Source: JACCTU01 sp963798985 | Lineage (GTDB): Bacteria > Actinomycetota > Thermoleophilia > Gaiellales > Gaiellaceae | Direction: 5' to 3' | Assembly (NCBI GenBank): GCA_963798985.1 | Contig: CAWCVL010000007.1 | Coordinates: forward strand, 372,001 to 436,000 | Length of the DNA stretch: 64,000 nt | Shown here: positions 1 through 8,380 of the stretch, piece by piece | How the letters are laid out: every line of letters begins with the position of its first letter | How positions within the stretch are numbered: the first letter of the stretch is position 1 | Notes under the pieces: model-generated | What the model saw: only the letters and a program-made list of their open reading frames with translations | Database searches by the model: none | Told to the model about the DNA's origin: nothing | Made by a program: the position numbers and the translations under genes

Positions 1-1
1 C

Positions 2-416
2 CGCTCGCACGCGTCGGAGCTCGGGATCGAGGAGTCCGCGTTCGACGACACGACGTTCCACGTCCACGTCCCCGCCGGGTGCGATCCCGAAGGACGGGCC
101 GAGCGCAGGCATCGCGATGACGACCGCACTGGCGTCGCTGCTCACGGGGCGGCCGGTGAAGCACACCGTCGGGATGACGGGCGAGGTCACCTTGCAGGGA
201 CGCGTGCTGCCGATCGGCGGCCTGAAGCAGAAGGCGCTTGCCGCACATGCGGCCGGGCTGCAGGACGTCATCGTCCCCGAGCGGAACCGCGCAGACCTCG
301 ACGACGTGCCGGCCGACGTGCGCGAGGAGCTGGCGTTCCACCCGGTGATGACGCTCGGCGAGGTGCTCGAGCTCGCGCTCGAGCCCGAGGCCGCTCCCCG
401 TGCAGTCGCCGCGTAG
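2..416 (+). CDS. lon: Lon protease, C-terminal fragment (partial, frameshifted)
   Basis: This is the end of an ATP-dependent Lon (S16) protease; the ATPase part lies outside the window. The visible piece is the proteolytic domain. It carries the Ser motif KDGPSAG, in which S is the catalytic serine, and GGLKQKALAAHAAG, in which the first K is the catalytic lysine of the Ser-Lys dyad. The sequence up to about base 78 (HVHVPAG) is in one frame and the rest (AIPKDGPSAGIAM) in the next. One extra T near base 80 explains this, and the conserved text continues exactly across it, so an assembly indel is likely. The stop overlaps the next gene by 17 bases. Confidence 0.9.
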   Translation, partial: ARTRRSSGSRSPRSTTRRSTSTSPPGAIPKDGPSAGIAMTTALASLLTGRPVKHTVGMTGEVTLQGRVLPIGGLKQKALAAHAAGLQDVIVPERNRADLDDVPADVREELAFHPVMTLGEVLELALEPEAAPRAVAA

Positions 417-729
417 CACCCAGGCGCTGCCCGAGGAGGTCGCCCGTGCGGCTGACCTCCTCGGGCGCCGCTGGGTGCTCGCGATCGTCTACGCCTCGCA
501 CGGCGGCGCGATCCGCTTCAACGAGTTCAAGCGCACGATCGTCGGCATCACGCCGAGGACGCTCGCGCAGCGCCTCGAGGAGCTCGAGCAGGCGGGCATC
601 CTCGAACGCCTCGTGCTGGAGGGCCGTCCGCCGCGCGTCGAGTACCGCTTGACCGACGCGGGCCGTCGCCTCCGCGCCCTCGTGCGCGCGCTCGACCACT
701 GCGCGGGCGACCTCTGCGGCGGGCGCTGA
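400..729 (+). CDS. HxlR-type winged-helix transcriptional regulator
   Basis: A 109-residue protein of the HxlR family. The pattern LLGRRWVLAIVYASHGG is the family's typical N-terminal helix. It is followed by the FNEFKR...GITPRTLAQRLEELEQAGILER helix-turn-helix and the wing VEYRLTDAGRRL. Members usually repress or activate a neighbouring oxidoreductase or efflux gene in response to small electrophiles. The start is GTG, inside the end of lon. It sits 21 bases before the dihydrolipoyl dehydrogenase gene on the same strand, so it may be co-transcribed with it; its target cannot be read from the sequence. Confidence 0.85.
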   Translation: MQSPRSTQALPEEVARAADLLGRRWVLAIVYASHGGAIRFNEFKRTIVGITPRTLAQRLEELEQAGILERLVLEGRPPRVEYRLTDAGRRLRALVRALDHCAGDLCGGR

Positions 730-750
730 CCCGCCGATACGATCTCGCCC

Positions 751-2160
751 GTGGAATGTGACGTCGCAGTCCTCGGAGGCGGCCCCGGCGGGTACACCGC
801 TGCGATCCGCGCCGCACAGCTCGGCGCGAAGGCCGTCTGCATCGAGAAGGAGCCCGAGCTCGGCGGAACCTGCCTCCGCGTCGGCTGCATCCCGACGAAG
901 GCCTGGGTGCAGACCGCGTTCGCGCTGAAGGAGGCGCACGAGTCGTTCGCCAAGTTCGGCGTCAACGTCGGCGAGCCGCAGCTCGACATCACCGTGGCGA
1001 ACCAGTGGAAGGACGGGGTCGTCAAGCAGATGACCGGCGGGGTTGCGTCTCTCTTCAAGGCGAACGGCGTCGAGTGGGTCAAGGGCGCAGGCCGCTTCAA
1101 GGACGCGAACACGATCGCCGTCGAAGGCGGCGAGGACGTCACCTTCAAGCAGGCGATCATCGCGACGGGCTCGTTCCCGCTGCGCCCGCCGATCGACGGG
1201 CTCGACTCGCCGCGCTGCGTCGACTCGACCGGGCTGCTCGCCCAGACCGAGGTCCCGAAACGCATCGCGATCCTCGGCGGCGGGATCATCGGCGTCGAGT
1301 TCGCTTCGATTCTCGACCGGTTCGGCAGCGAGGTGACGGTGATCGAGATGCTGCCGCAGCTGATCGCGCTCGAGGACGAGGACGCCTCGAAGGAGCTCGC
1401 GAAGCAGTTCGGGAAGCGCGGGATCGCGCTCCAGCTCGGCAAGACGTGCACGAAGGTCGAGGACTCCGGCTCCGAGCTGACCGTCCACTTCGGCGAAGGC
1501 GAGACCCTGCAGGCCGACCTGATGCTCGTCGCGGTCGGTCGCGGCCCGGTGGTCGAGAACCTCGGGCTCGAGGAGATCGGCGTCCAGTTCGACAAGCGCA
1601 AGGGGATCGCCGCCGACGAGCGTCGCCGCACGACCGTCGAGCACATCTACGCGGTCGGCGACTGCGCCGGCTACTGGCAGCTCGCGCACACGGCGTTTCG
1701 CGAGGGCGAGGTCGCGGCCGAGAACGCCTGCGGTCACGACGCCGTCGTCGACAACCGCGCCGTGCCGCGCCCGATCTACACCGACCCGGAGATCGCCGGC
1801 GTCGGCCTGACCGAGGCCGAGGCGCGCGAGCAGTACGGCGACGACGTCGCCGTCGGGCAGTTCCCGTGGGTCGCGAACGCGCGCGCCGTGATGCAGAACG
1901 AGACCGTGGGCTGGGTCAAGTCGATCCACGAGACCCGCTACGGCGAGCTGCTCGGGTTGGTGATGGTCGGCCCGCACGTGACCGACCTGATCGAGGCAGG
2001 CGTCGTCGCGATCGACGCCGAGGCGACGGTCGAGACGGTCGCGGACGGGATGACCGCCCACCCGACGCTCTCCGAGGCGATCAAGGAAGCGGGTCTCGTG
2101 GCTCTGGGCCGCGCGATCCACCTGCCGAACCGCAAGCGCGCACCGGCGCACGGCGCCTAA
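751..2160 (+). CDS. lpdA: Dihydrolipoyl dehydrogenase (E3)
   Basis: A flavoprotein disulfide oxidoreductase of 469 residues, the usual length for E3 of 2-oxoacid dehydrogenase complexes and the glycine cleavage system. It reoxidises dihydrolipoamide with NAD+. An N-terminal FAD fold (VLGGGPGGYTAA) is followed by the redox-active disulfide motif GGTCLRVGCIPTK (Cys41/Cys46), the NAD-binding GGGIIGVEFASI, the second FAD motif IYAVGDCAG and the C-terminal interface with the HPTLSE His-Glu pair. The start is GTG. No E1 or E2 gene is nearby, so it probably serves complexes encoded elsewhere. The reading frame is intact. Confidence 0.95.
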   Translation: MECDVAVLGGGPGGYTAAIRAAQLGAKAVCIEKEPELGGTCLRVGCIPTKAWVQTAFALKEAHESFAKFGVNVGEPQLDITVANQWKDGVVKQMTGGVASLFKANGVEWVKGAGRFKDANTIAVEGGEDVTFKQAIIATGSFPLRPPIDGLDSPRCVDSTGLLAQTEVPKRIAILGGGIIGVEFASILDRFGSEVTVIEMLPQLIALEDEDASKELAKQFGKRGIALQLGKTCTKVEDSGSELTVHFGEGETLQADLMLVAVGRGPVVENLGLEEIGVQFDKRKGIAADERRRTTVEHIYAVGDCAGYWQLAHTAFREGEVAAENACGHDAVVDNRAVPRPIYTDPEIAGVGLTEAEAREQYGDDVAVGQFPWVANARAVMQNETVGWVKSIHETRYGELLGLVMVGPHVTDLIEAGVVAIDAEATVETVADGMTAHPTLSEAIKEAGLVALGRAIHLPNRKRAPAHGA

Positions 2161-2235
2161 GTAAGCGCCGAGCCGGCGAGGATTAGGCCGTATCCCCACG
2201 CGGGCACTGGCTCGTTGTCAGTTCGGCAACGGACG

Positions 2236-3402
2236 ATGACCGCAATCTTCGTTCACCGGCAGTCAGGCGAGCAGGCCTTCGAGCGGCTGTACCGCTCGCA
2301 CGTCCAGGACGTGTACCGGTACGCGCTGATGATCTTGCGCAACCGCGACGACGCCGAGGATGTCGCCCAGACGACCTTTCTGAAGGCGTATCGCGCGTAC
2401 CAGCGCGGAGACCGGCCGCGCCATCCGCGGAAGTGGCTGATCACGATCGCGCACAACACGTGCGGCACGCGGATCCGCGATGCGAGACGTCGCCCGCAGG
2501 AGGTCGCGTTCGAGGAGCAACTCGTCGAGCCGGTTCCGGTCGGCAGTGGCGACGTGGACGTGCAGGAGCTCGTCCGCGCGGTCGGCGCGCTCTCGTTCAA
2601 CCAGCGGGCCGCGCTCGTCATGCGCGAACTGGAGGGGCGCACGTACGCGGAGATCGCCGAGGCGCTCGAGCTTTCGACCTCCGCGGTCGAGACGCTGCTC
2701 TTCCGGGCGCGCCGCGCGCTCCGCGAGCAGCTCGAGGGCACGCTCGACTGCGGCGAAGCAGAGCGGGCGCTCTCCCTCCAGCTCGACGGGCGCCTGCCGA
2801 AGGACGAGCGGTCGGGTCTCCGCGCGCACCTCCGCGAATGTTCAGAGTGTTCATTGCTCGCGCGGCGACAGCGCGCGCGCCGCGCCGCGCTGGCCGGCCT
2901 CGGGCCGTTGCCGCTGCCGGCATCGCTCGCCACCTGGGGTGGAGGCGCCGCCGTCGGGGGCGGCGTCGCGGTCAAGGCGGCTGCACTCCTCGCCGCAGGG
3001 ATCGCCGCGGTCGGCACGACCCACCAGGCGGCCGAGGCGCTCACCGCGCCGCCCACGACCGAGCGTTCGCAGGTGGTCGTGGTCAGCGCGGCATCGACGC
3101 CGACACCCCGCGCGATTCGGACGCCGCGCGCCGTCCGTCCCGAGGTGGCGCCGGCACGCCCCGCTCGTGCGACGAAGCACCCGACCGCACCGATCGCTCT
3201 CGTTTCACCCGCGGACGCACAGGCCGCCACCGCGCCGGCCGAGGTTGCGCAGGCCGGCGAGCCGGTCAAGCCGCAGCCTATTGCGCTCCCCGCGCTCCCT
3301 GCGCTTCCTGCGGTCCCGGTCAAGATCGAGGTCGAGTTGCCGAGCCTGCCTGCGGTTCCCGTGGAGCTCCCAGAGGTGGTTGTCCCGGTCGCACTCCCGT
3401 GA
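2236..3402 (+). CDS. ECF sigma factor with fused zinc-finger/membrane tail (first of tandem pair)
   Basis: A sigma-70 protein of about 388 residues. Region 2 is near residues 15-90 (FERLYRSHVQDVYRYA, DAEDVAQTTFLKAY) and region 4 near 120-180 (FNQRAALVMRELEGRTYAEIA, VETLLFRARRALRE). Unlike a normal ECF factor of about 190 residues it continues into an HLRECSEC zinc-finger (anti-sigma-like HxxxCxxC), one hydrophobic segment near 235-265, and a long Pro/Val/Ala tail (repeats of LPALPAVP). It may therefore hold its own anti-sigma and membrane anchor. ATG 2236 aligns with the start of the paralogue downstream; an in-frame TTG lies at 2215. Confidence 0.85.
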   Translation: MTAIFVHRQSGEQAFERLYRSHVQDVYRYALMILRNRDDAEDVAQTTFLKAYRAYQRGDRPRHPRKWLITIAHNTCGTRIRDARRRPQEVAFEEQLVEPVPVGSGDVDVQELVRAVGALSFNQRAALVMRELEGRTYAEIAEALELSTSAVETLLFRARRALREQLEGTLDCGEAERALSLQLDGRLPKDERSGLRAHLRECSECSLLARRQRARRAALAGLGPLPLPASLATWGGGAAVGGGVAVKAAALLAAGIAAVGTTHQAAEALTAPPTTERSQVVVVSAASTPTPRAIRTPRAVRPEVAPARPARATKHPTAPIALVSPADAQAATAPAEVAQAGEPVKPQPIALPALPALPAVPVKIEVELPSLPAVPVELPEVVVPVALP

Positions 3403-3443
3403 CCCGAACGCAAGTTTTGGCCCGCAGCGGGATCTCAGAAAGT

Positions 3444-4616
3444 ATGACGCCCCTCCTCGCGGAGCAGCTACGCGCGGACCGGTCCTTCGAGCGGATCTAC
3501 CGGAAGCACGTCGGCGACGTCTACCGCTACGCGCTTGCGGTGCTTCGGCAGCCCGCAGATGCCGAGGACGTCGCGCAGACGACGTTCCTGAACGCCTATC
3601 GCGCGTACCAGCGCGGCGAGCGTCCGCGGAACGCGCAGAACTGGCTGATCGCGATCGCCCACAACGTTTGCCGCCAGCGCTTCCGCCAGGCCCAGCGGCG
3701 CCCCGACGAGGTCACGTTCGACGATCGGGTCGGCGAGATCGTGCCCGAAGCGGATCGCGGGCCGAGCGCGGAGGACATCCAGCGCGCGCTCGGGCACCTC
3801 GCGTTCAACCAGCGAGCGGCGCTCGTGATGCGCGAGCTCGAGGGTCGCTCGTACGCCGAGATCGCAGCGATCCTCGAGACCTCGGTCAGCGCGGTCGAGA
3901 CGCTGCTCTTCCGCGCAAGGCGAGCGCTCAGGGAGCAGCTCGAGGGAAGCCTGACCTGCGCGGAGGCCGAGCGTGCGATCTCCGGTCAGACGGACGGCAG
4001 GCTTTCACGGCCCGAGCGCTCGGCGCTGCGCGCTCACCTACGGCAGTGCAAGGAGTGCGAACGCCTTGCGCGAAGCCAGCGTGCGCACAAGAAGGCCTTC
4101 AAGGCACTCGCGCTCGTGCCGATCCCGACGTCGCTCACGTCCCTCTTCGGTGGCGGCGGTGCCGTAGTCGGGGGCGGGGTCGCCCTGAAGGCTGCCGCGT
4201 TCGTCACCGCCGGCGTCGTCGCGACCGGGGTCGGCTACGAGGGCGCGAGGGAGCTCACCCGGCCCGCTCGGCAGCCTGCCGCGGTCGTTCCCGCGACGAC
4301 CGTCGCCGCCCGGCCCGCTGCGCCCATCGTCGCGGCCGTGCTTCCGCGGCCCGCCGCCGTGGAGCCCCGCGCCGCGACGGTGAAGGCCAAGAAGGCACGC
4401 GAGCCCAGAGGGCGTGCGACCACATCCGGGCGCGCCAAGGCCGTCCCGCCGGGGCAGGCCAAGAAGCTGTCGACCCCCGCGGGAAGCGTCGAGGCAACTC
4501 CTCCGGGACAGGCGAAGAAGGCCGTGCACCGCACGCCGAAGCAAAAGCCTGTGCCCCCGGGGCGGGCGAAGAAGGCCGAGCCCAAGCAGGAAAAGGGCGG
4601 CGGCGGCCGACCGTAG
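3444..4616 (+). CDS. ECF sigma factor with fused zinc-finger/membrane tail (second of tandem pair)
   Basis: A 390-residue paralogue of the preceding sigma factor, 41 bases downstream on the same strand. Region 2 (FERIYRKHVGDVYRYA, DAEDVAQTTFLNAYRAYQRG) and region 4 (FNQRAALVMRELEGRSYAEIA) are nearly the same. It has the same HLRQCKEC zinc-finger motif and one hydrophobic segment (GGGVALKAAAFVTAGVVATGVG). The tail differs: it is basic and has three copies of a PPG(Q/R)AKK motif, near residues 335, 355 and 375. The open frame extends far upstream through the first gene, but ATG 3444 is the only start that makes sense. Confidence 0.85.
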   Translation: MTPLLAEQLRADRSFERIYRKHVGDVYRYALAVLRQPADAEDVAQTTFLNAYRAYQRGERPRNAQNWLIAIAHNVCRQRFRQAQRRPDEVTFDDRVGEIVPEADRGPSAEDIQRALGHLAFNQRAALVMRELEGRSYAEIAAILETSVSAVETLLFRARRALREQLEGSLTCAEAERAISGQTDGRLSRPERSALRAHLRQCKECERLARSQRAHKKAFKALALVPIPTSLTSLFGGGGAVVGGGVALKAAAFVTAGVVATGVGYEGARELTRPARQPAAVVPATTVAARPAAPIVAAVLPRPAAVEPRAATVKAKKAREPRGRATTSGRAKAVPPGQAKKLSTPAGSVEATPPGQAKKAVHRTPKQKPVPPGRAKKAEPKQEKGGGGRP

Positions 4617-4674
4617 GATCGCGCAAGTTTCAGGGGCGTTTCGCGTCTCGGGCATCAAGGGTAGGCTCGCCGGG

Positions 4675-4902
4675 ATGAGCATCGTCAACAGACGGAACGC
4701 CATGCTCGGCTGGCTCACCTGGGAGACCGGGAAGCGGATCGCGGCCCAGAAGGCGCGCGCGGCCGTCCGGGCCGAGGAAGGCACGTCGAAGAAGGCGAAG
4801 AAGGGCGTAGGCGTGATCCTCTCGCTGCTCGCAGCGGCGGGCGCGGTCCTCCTCTTCTGGCGGCATAAGGCCGCCGACGAGAGCCCGCCGGGCCAGGAGT
4901 AG
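4675..4902 (+). CDS. Small single-span membrane protein
   Basis: A 75-residue protein starting MSIVNRRNAMLGWLTWETGKR. The first half is basic and amphipathic. A KKAKKG patch is followed by one membrane span (VGVILSLLAAAGAVLLFW) and a short acidic tail. I do not recognise a named family, although short proteins of this form (a hydrophobic N-terminal helix, then a Lys-rich hinge and an anchor) are common in actinobacteria. It lies between the tandem sigma factors and hisC on the same strand, 10 bases before the hisC start, so it is probably in the same transcript as one of them. Confidence 0.6.
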   Translation: MSIVNRRNAMLGWLTWETGKRIAAQKARAAVRAEEGTSKKAKKGVGVILSLLAAAGAVLLFWRHKAADESPPGQE

Positions 4903-4912
4903 AGTTGCCGCC

Positions 4913-6043
4913 GTGCCCGAGGGCCCGGCGGAGATCCCCGACGACTTCGTCAACCCCGCCGTCGCGGGGCTGACGCCGTACGAGCCGGGCAAGCCCGTCG
5001 AGGAAGTCCAACGCGAGCTCGGCCTCGACCGCGTCGTGAAGCTCGCGTCGAACGAGGGGCCGTTCCCGCCGTTCCCGGCCGCGCTCGAGGCGCTGGAGCG
5101 TGCGTCCCGCGAGCTCAACCGGTACCCCGACGGCGGCGCCTACCGGCTGCGCGCTGCACTCGCGGAGCGCAACGGCGTGGCCTTCGATGAGATCGCAGTC
5201 GGCGCCGGTGCGGACGGAGTGATCGACTGCGTCTCCCAGGCGTTCCTCGACGCAGGCGACGAGGTCGTGTGCGGCTGGCCCTCGTTCCCGAGTTACGTGA
5301 TCGACGCGTTGAAGCTCGCCGCGACGCCGGTGCGCGTTCCGCTTGCGGAAGGTCGCTACGACCTCGACGCGATGCTCGCGGCGATCACGCCGCGCACCAA
5401 GGTGGTGTACGTCTGTCATCCGAACAATCCCACCGGGACGACGAACACCCGCGCCGAGCTGGACGCGTACTTCGACCGCGTCCCGGAGCACGTGCTCACG
5501 GTCCTCGACCAGGCCTACTTCGAGTACATCGACGACCCCGACTACCCGGACGGGATCGAGGAGTACTTCCGGCAGGGACACCGCGTGCTCGTCGTGAGGA
5601 CGTTCTCGAAGATCTACGGGCTCGCCGGGCTTCGCGTCGGCTGGGGTGTCGGGAACCGCTCGGTCGTCTCGGCGGTCGCGAAGGTCCGCCGCGCCTTCGA
5701 CCTGAACACGCAAGCGCAGGTCGCGGCGGTCGCAAGCCTGAACGACGCCGCCGAGGTCGCGCGGCGGCGTGACGTCAACGCGCACGAGCGGCCCCGCGTC
5801 GTGGAGATCCTCGAGCGTCACGGCCTAGCGTGCCTTCCTGCAGTCGCGAACTTCGTCTACGCCGAGAGTGGGGAGGACGATGCGCGACCGCTCTTCGAGG
5901 CGCTGCTTCGCGCCGGCGTGATCGTTCGCCCTCTGCACGGTTTCGGAGCTCCGAGCGCGATCCGCGTGACGGTCGGGTCCCCGGAGGACAACGCTGCATT
6001 GGACGACGCGCTCGGCCGCGTGCGCACCACCGCGAAGGCGTAG
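4913..6043 (+). CDS. hisC: Histidinol-phosphate aminotransferase
   Basis: A PLP-dependent fold-type I aminotransferase of 376 residues that would convert imidazole acetol phosphate and glutamate to histidinol phosphate in histidine synthesis. Visible marks are the N-terminal LASNEGPFPPF (usually LASNENP), YPDGGAYRLRAAL, CHPNNPTGT, DQAYFEY, and the PLP lysine in FSKIYGLAGLRVG (Lys233). The start is GTG. No other his genes are present, so an aromatic or other phospho-amino-acid aminotransferase role cannot be excluded. The frame is intact. Confidence 0.85.
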   Translation: MPEGPAEIPDDFVNPAVAGLTPYEPGKPVEEVQRELGLDRVVKLASNEGPFPPFPAALEALERASRELNRYPDGGAYRLRAALAERNGVAFDEIAVGAGADGVIDCVSQAFLDAGDEVVCGWPSFPSYVIDALKLAATPVRVPLAEGRYDLDAMLAAITPRTKVVYVCHPNNPTGTTNTRAELDAYFDRVPEHVLTVLDQAYFEYIDDPDYPDGIEEYFRQGHRVLVVRTFSKIYGLAGLRVGWGVGNRSVVSAVAKVRRAFDLNTQAQVAAVASLNDAAEVARRRDVNAHERPRVVEILERHGLACLPAVANFVYAESGEDDARPLFEALLRAGVIVRPLHGFGAPSAIRVTVGSPEDNAALDDALGRVRTTAKA

Positions 6044-6092
6044 ACACCCTGCCGGGGGTGGCCGCCCCGTTGACGCCTGTTAGCGTGAGTGG

Positions 6093-7376
6093 GTGGCCGG
6101 CCGCCAGCTCGACCTGATCCGACGCGTTCGCGATTTCCGGCTGCTCTTCCTCGCGGGCATCGGCTCGGGGCTCGGCAGCCGGCTCGCCGTCATGGCGCTG
6201 ATGGTCGACGTCTGGGATCGAACGCACTCGGGCAAGTGGGTCGCGGCGCTCCTCGTCGCGGACTTCGTGCCGATCATCGTGATCGGTCTGCTGCTCGGGT
6301 CGGTGGTCGACCGGTTCTCGCGACGCAAGCTGATGATCGCGTCCGACCTGCTCCGGTGCGCCGTCTTCGTCGCACTGCCCTTCACGACCGGCCCGCTGCA
6401 GGTCGTCGCGCTGGCGTGCGTTGCCGGATTCGCCACCGGGTTCTTCCGTCCGGCGCTCTACGCGGGGCTGCCGAACCTCGTCGACGACGACGACCTCGCA
6501 GACGCGAACGGCATCTTCCAGGCCGCCGAGAACATCACGTGGATGCTCGGCCCGCTCCTCGGCGGCGTCCTGCTCTCGTTCTCCACGACCGACATCGCGT
6601 ACTGGTTCAACGCAGTCACCTTCCTCGCCTCCGCGTTGCTGATCGCGCGGATCGCGGAGCGCAAGCTCCAGACGGAGAAGGCGTTGAGCGAGGGCCACTG
6701 GCGCGACCTCGCCGCCGGCTTCCGGCTCGCGGGACGGTCGCGCGCGCTGCTGACCGTGATCGTCGGGTGGAGCCTCGCGATGCTCGCGATCGGCAACTCG
6801 GACGTCGCGGAGGTCGAGCTCGCGAAGGTCGCGTTCGGCGCGGGCAACTTCGGGTTCGGGCTGCTGATGGCGGCCTCGGGGCTCGGTCTGATCCTCGGCA
6901 GCTTCGGCGCGGGTTGGGCGACCGATCGCTTCGGGACCGCCGTCACATACGCCGGCTCGATCGCTCTGATGTCGGTGGGGCTCGGCGTGACCGCGGTTGC
7001 GCCGAACGTGTGGGTCGCCGCGGTCTTCGTCATTGCCTTCGGGCTCGGCAACGGGATCGCAGTCGTCGTGAACAGCCTCCTCATCCAGCGCGGCACGCCC
7101 GACCACCTGCGCGGTCGCGCGTTCACGCTGGCCATGAGCGTCACCTACAGCGCGGTCTTCATCGGCATGCTCGTCGGCGGGTTCATCTCCGACGCTTACG
7201 GCGCGCGGTGGGCGTGGGGCGTCGCCGCGATCGTTGCGGGTGTCGCCGCGCTCGCCTCATATGGGCTTGCGCGCGGGATCCCGGAGCAGCCCGGTGGCCA
7301 CGTCGAGGCGGAGCCGCTCCCGATCGTTTCGGCGGCCGCGCCCGACCCCGCCGAGCTCGGCGTCCTGCACGAGTAA
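6093..7376 (+). CDS. MFS transporter (enterobactin exporter EntS/drug-efflux-like)
   Basis: A 427-residue major facilitator protein with about 12 hydrophobic segments. The typical loop 2-3 motif is seen as LLGSVVDRFSRRKLMIASDLLR. The second half keeps a weaker copy (GSFGAGWATDRFG), and FATGFFRPALYAGLPNLV with ANGIFQAAENITWMLGPLLGG is characteristic of the drug/siderophore efflux branch. The substrate is unknown. The GTG start lies 50 bases after hisC. The C-terminal tail is about 25 residues and cytosolic. It is followed 11 bases later by meaB. Confidence 0.85.
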   Translation: MAGRQLDLIRRVRDFRLLFLAGIGSGLGSRLAVMALMVDVWDRTHSGKWVAALLVADFVPIIVIGLLLGSVVDRFSRRKLMIASDLLRCAVFVALPFTTGPLQVVALACVAGFATGFFRPALYAGLPNLVDDDDLADANGIFQAAENITWMLGPLLGGVLLSFSTTDIAYWFNAVTFLASALLIARIAERKLQTEKALSEGHWRDLAAGFRLAGRSRALLTVIVGWSLAMLAIGNSDVAEVELAKVAFGAGNFGFGLLMAASGLGLILGSFGAGWATDRFGTAVTYAGSIALMSVGLGVTAVAPNVWVAAVFVIAFGLGNGIAVVVNSLLIQRGTPDHLRGRAFTLAMSVTYSAVFIGMLVGGFISDAYGARWAWGVAAIVAGVAALASYGLARGIPEQPGGHVEAEPLPIVSAAAPDPAELGVLHE

Positions 7377-7387
7377 CCTTCGCGACC

Positions 7388-8380
7388 GTGGCGCGGCGGA
7401 GGGAGTGGACGCGCGAGACCCTCGCCGCGGGCGTCCGCGCCGGCGACACGCGTGCGTTGGCGCGCGCGATCACGCTCGTCGAGAACTCCGAGCCGCTCGC
7501 CTACGACGTCGTCCGCGAGCTCTACCCGGACACGGGGCGCGCGTACACGATCGGGGTCACCGGACCGCCTGGAGTCGGGAAGTCGACGCTGATCGGCGCG
7601 CTCATCCGACACGTCCGGCAGCAGGAGCTGTCCGTCGGGGTGATCTCGGTCGACCCGTCGAGCCCGTTCACACACGGCGCGCTGCTCGGCGACCGGATCC
7701 GCCTCGCCGACCACTTTCTCGACCCGGGGGTCTTCATCCGGTCGATGGGAACCCGCGGACACCTGGGCGGGCTCGCCGAGGCCACACTGCAGGCGATGCT
7801 GGTGCTCGACGCGGCCGGGAAGGACGTGATCTTCCTGGAGACCGTCGGCGCAGGACAAAGCGAGGTCGAGGTGATCGGGGTGGCGGACACGGTGCTGCTC
7901 GTGCTGATGCCGGGCTCGGGCGACGCAGTGCAGGCGCTGAAGGCCGGGATCATGGAGATTCCCGACGTGATCGCCGTCAACAAGTCGGACCATCCCGCGG
8001 CGAAGACGATGCTGAACGAGGTGCGGTCGATCCTCGCTCTCGATCATGAGAGCGCGTGGAAGCCGCCGATCGTGCTGACGGAAGCGATGCGCTCGGAAAA
8101 CGTCGACAAGGTCTGGGAGGAGATCGAGCGGCACCGCGCGTTCCTGGAGGAGCACGGCGAGCTCGAGGAGCGCCGCCGGCGGAACCTCGCCGGCGAGGTG
8201 TTCGCGGTCGCCTCGGCCCGGGCAAAGACCCACCTCGAGCACGCGGTCCGCGACGATCCCGAGCTCCGACGGCTGCTCGACGAGGTTCAGCGCCGAGAGC
8301 TCGACCCACTGACCGCGGTTCGCGAGATCATGGAGAAGGTGTTCAAGGTTGAAGACGGCAACAGCCCCGACACTCGCTGA
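7388..8380 (+). CDS. meaB: Methylmalonyl-CoA mutase-associated GTPase MeaB (ArgK family)
   Basis: A 330-residue G3E-family GTPase that protects and reloads the B12-dependent methylmalonyl-CoA mutase. The P-loop is GPPGVGKST (residues 59-67). SVDPSSPFTHGALLGDRIR, FIRSMGTRGHLGGLAEAT, ETVGAGQSEVEV (G3) and VNKSD (G4) are all hallmarks of MeaB/ArgK. The start is GTG. It overlaps the next gene by 32 bases. The mutase is not in the window, but propionyl/methylcrotonyl-type carboxylase genes elsewhere here fit a cell that degrades branched or odd-chain acyl-CoAs. Confidence 0.93.
   Translation: MARRREWTRETLAAGVRAGDTRALARAITLVENSEPLAYDVVRELYPDTGRAYTIGVTGPPGVGKSTLIGALIRHVRQQELSVGVISVDPSSPFTHGALLGDRIRLADHFLDPGVFIRSMGTRGHLGGLAEATLQAMLVLDAAGKDVIFLETVGAGQSEVEVIGVADTVLLVLMPGSGDAVQALKAGIMEIPDVIAVNKSDHPAAKTMLNEVRSILALDHESAWKPPIVLTEAMRSENVDKVWEEIERHRAFLEEHGELEERRRRNLAGEVFAVASARAKTHLEHAVRDDPELRRLLDEVQRRELDPLTAVREIMEKVFKVEDGNSPDTR

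Noticed and set aside
268..2199. A 643-codon open frame on the minus strand over lpdA
   Set aside because: It is antisense to an intact, fully recognisable enzyme. Its product is Arg/Asp-rich with no domain, which is the usual shadow of high-GC third positions.
2433..3443. Extension of the second sigma factor upstream through the first one
   Set aside because: The extra residues are out of frame with the first sigma gene and have no conserved pattern; ATG 3444 aligns with the paralogue's start.
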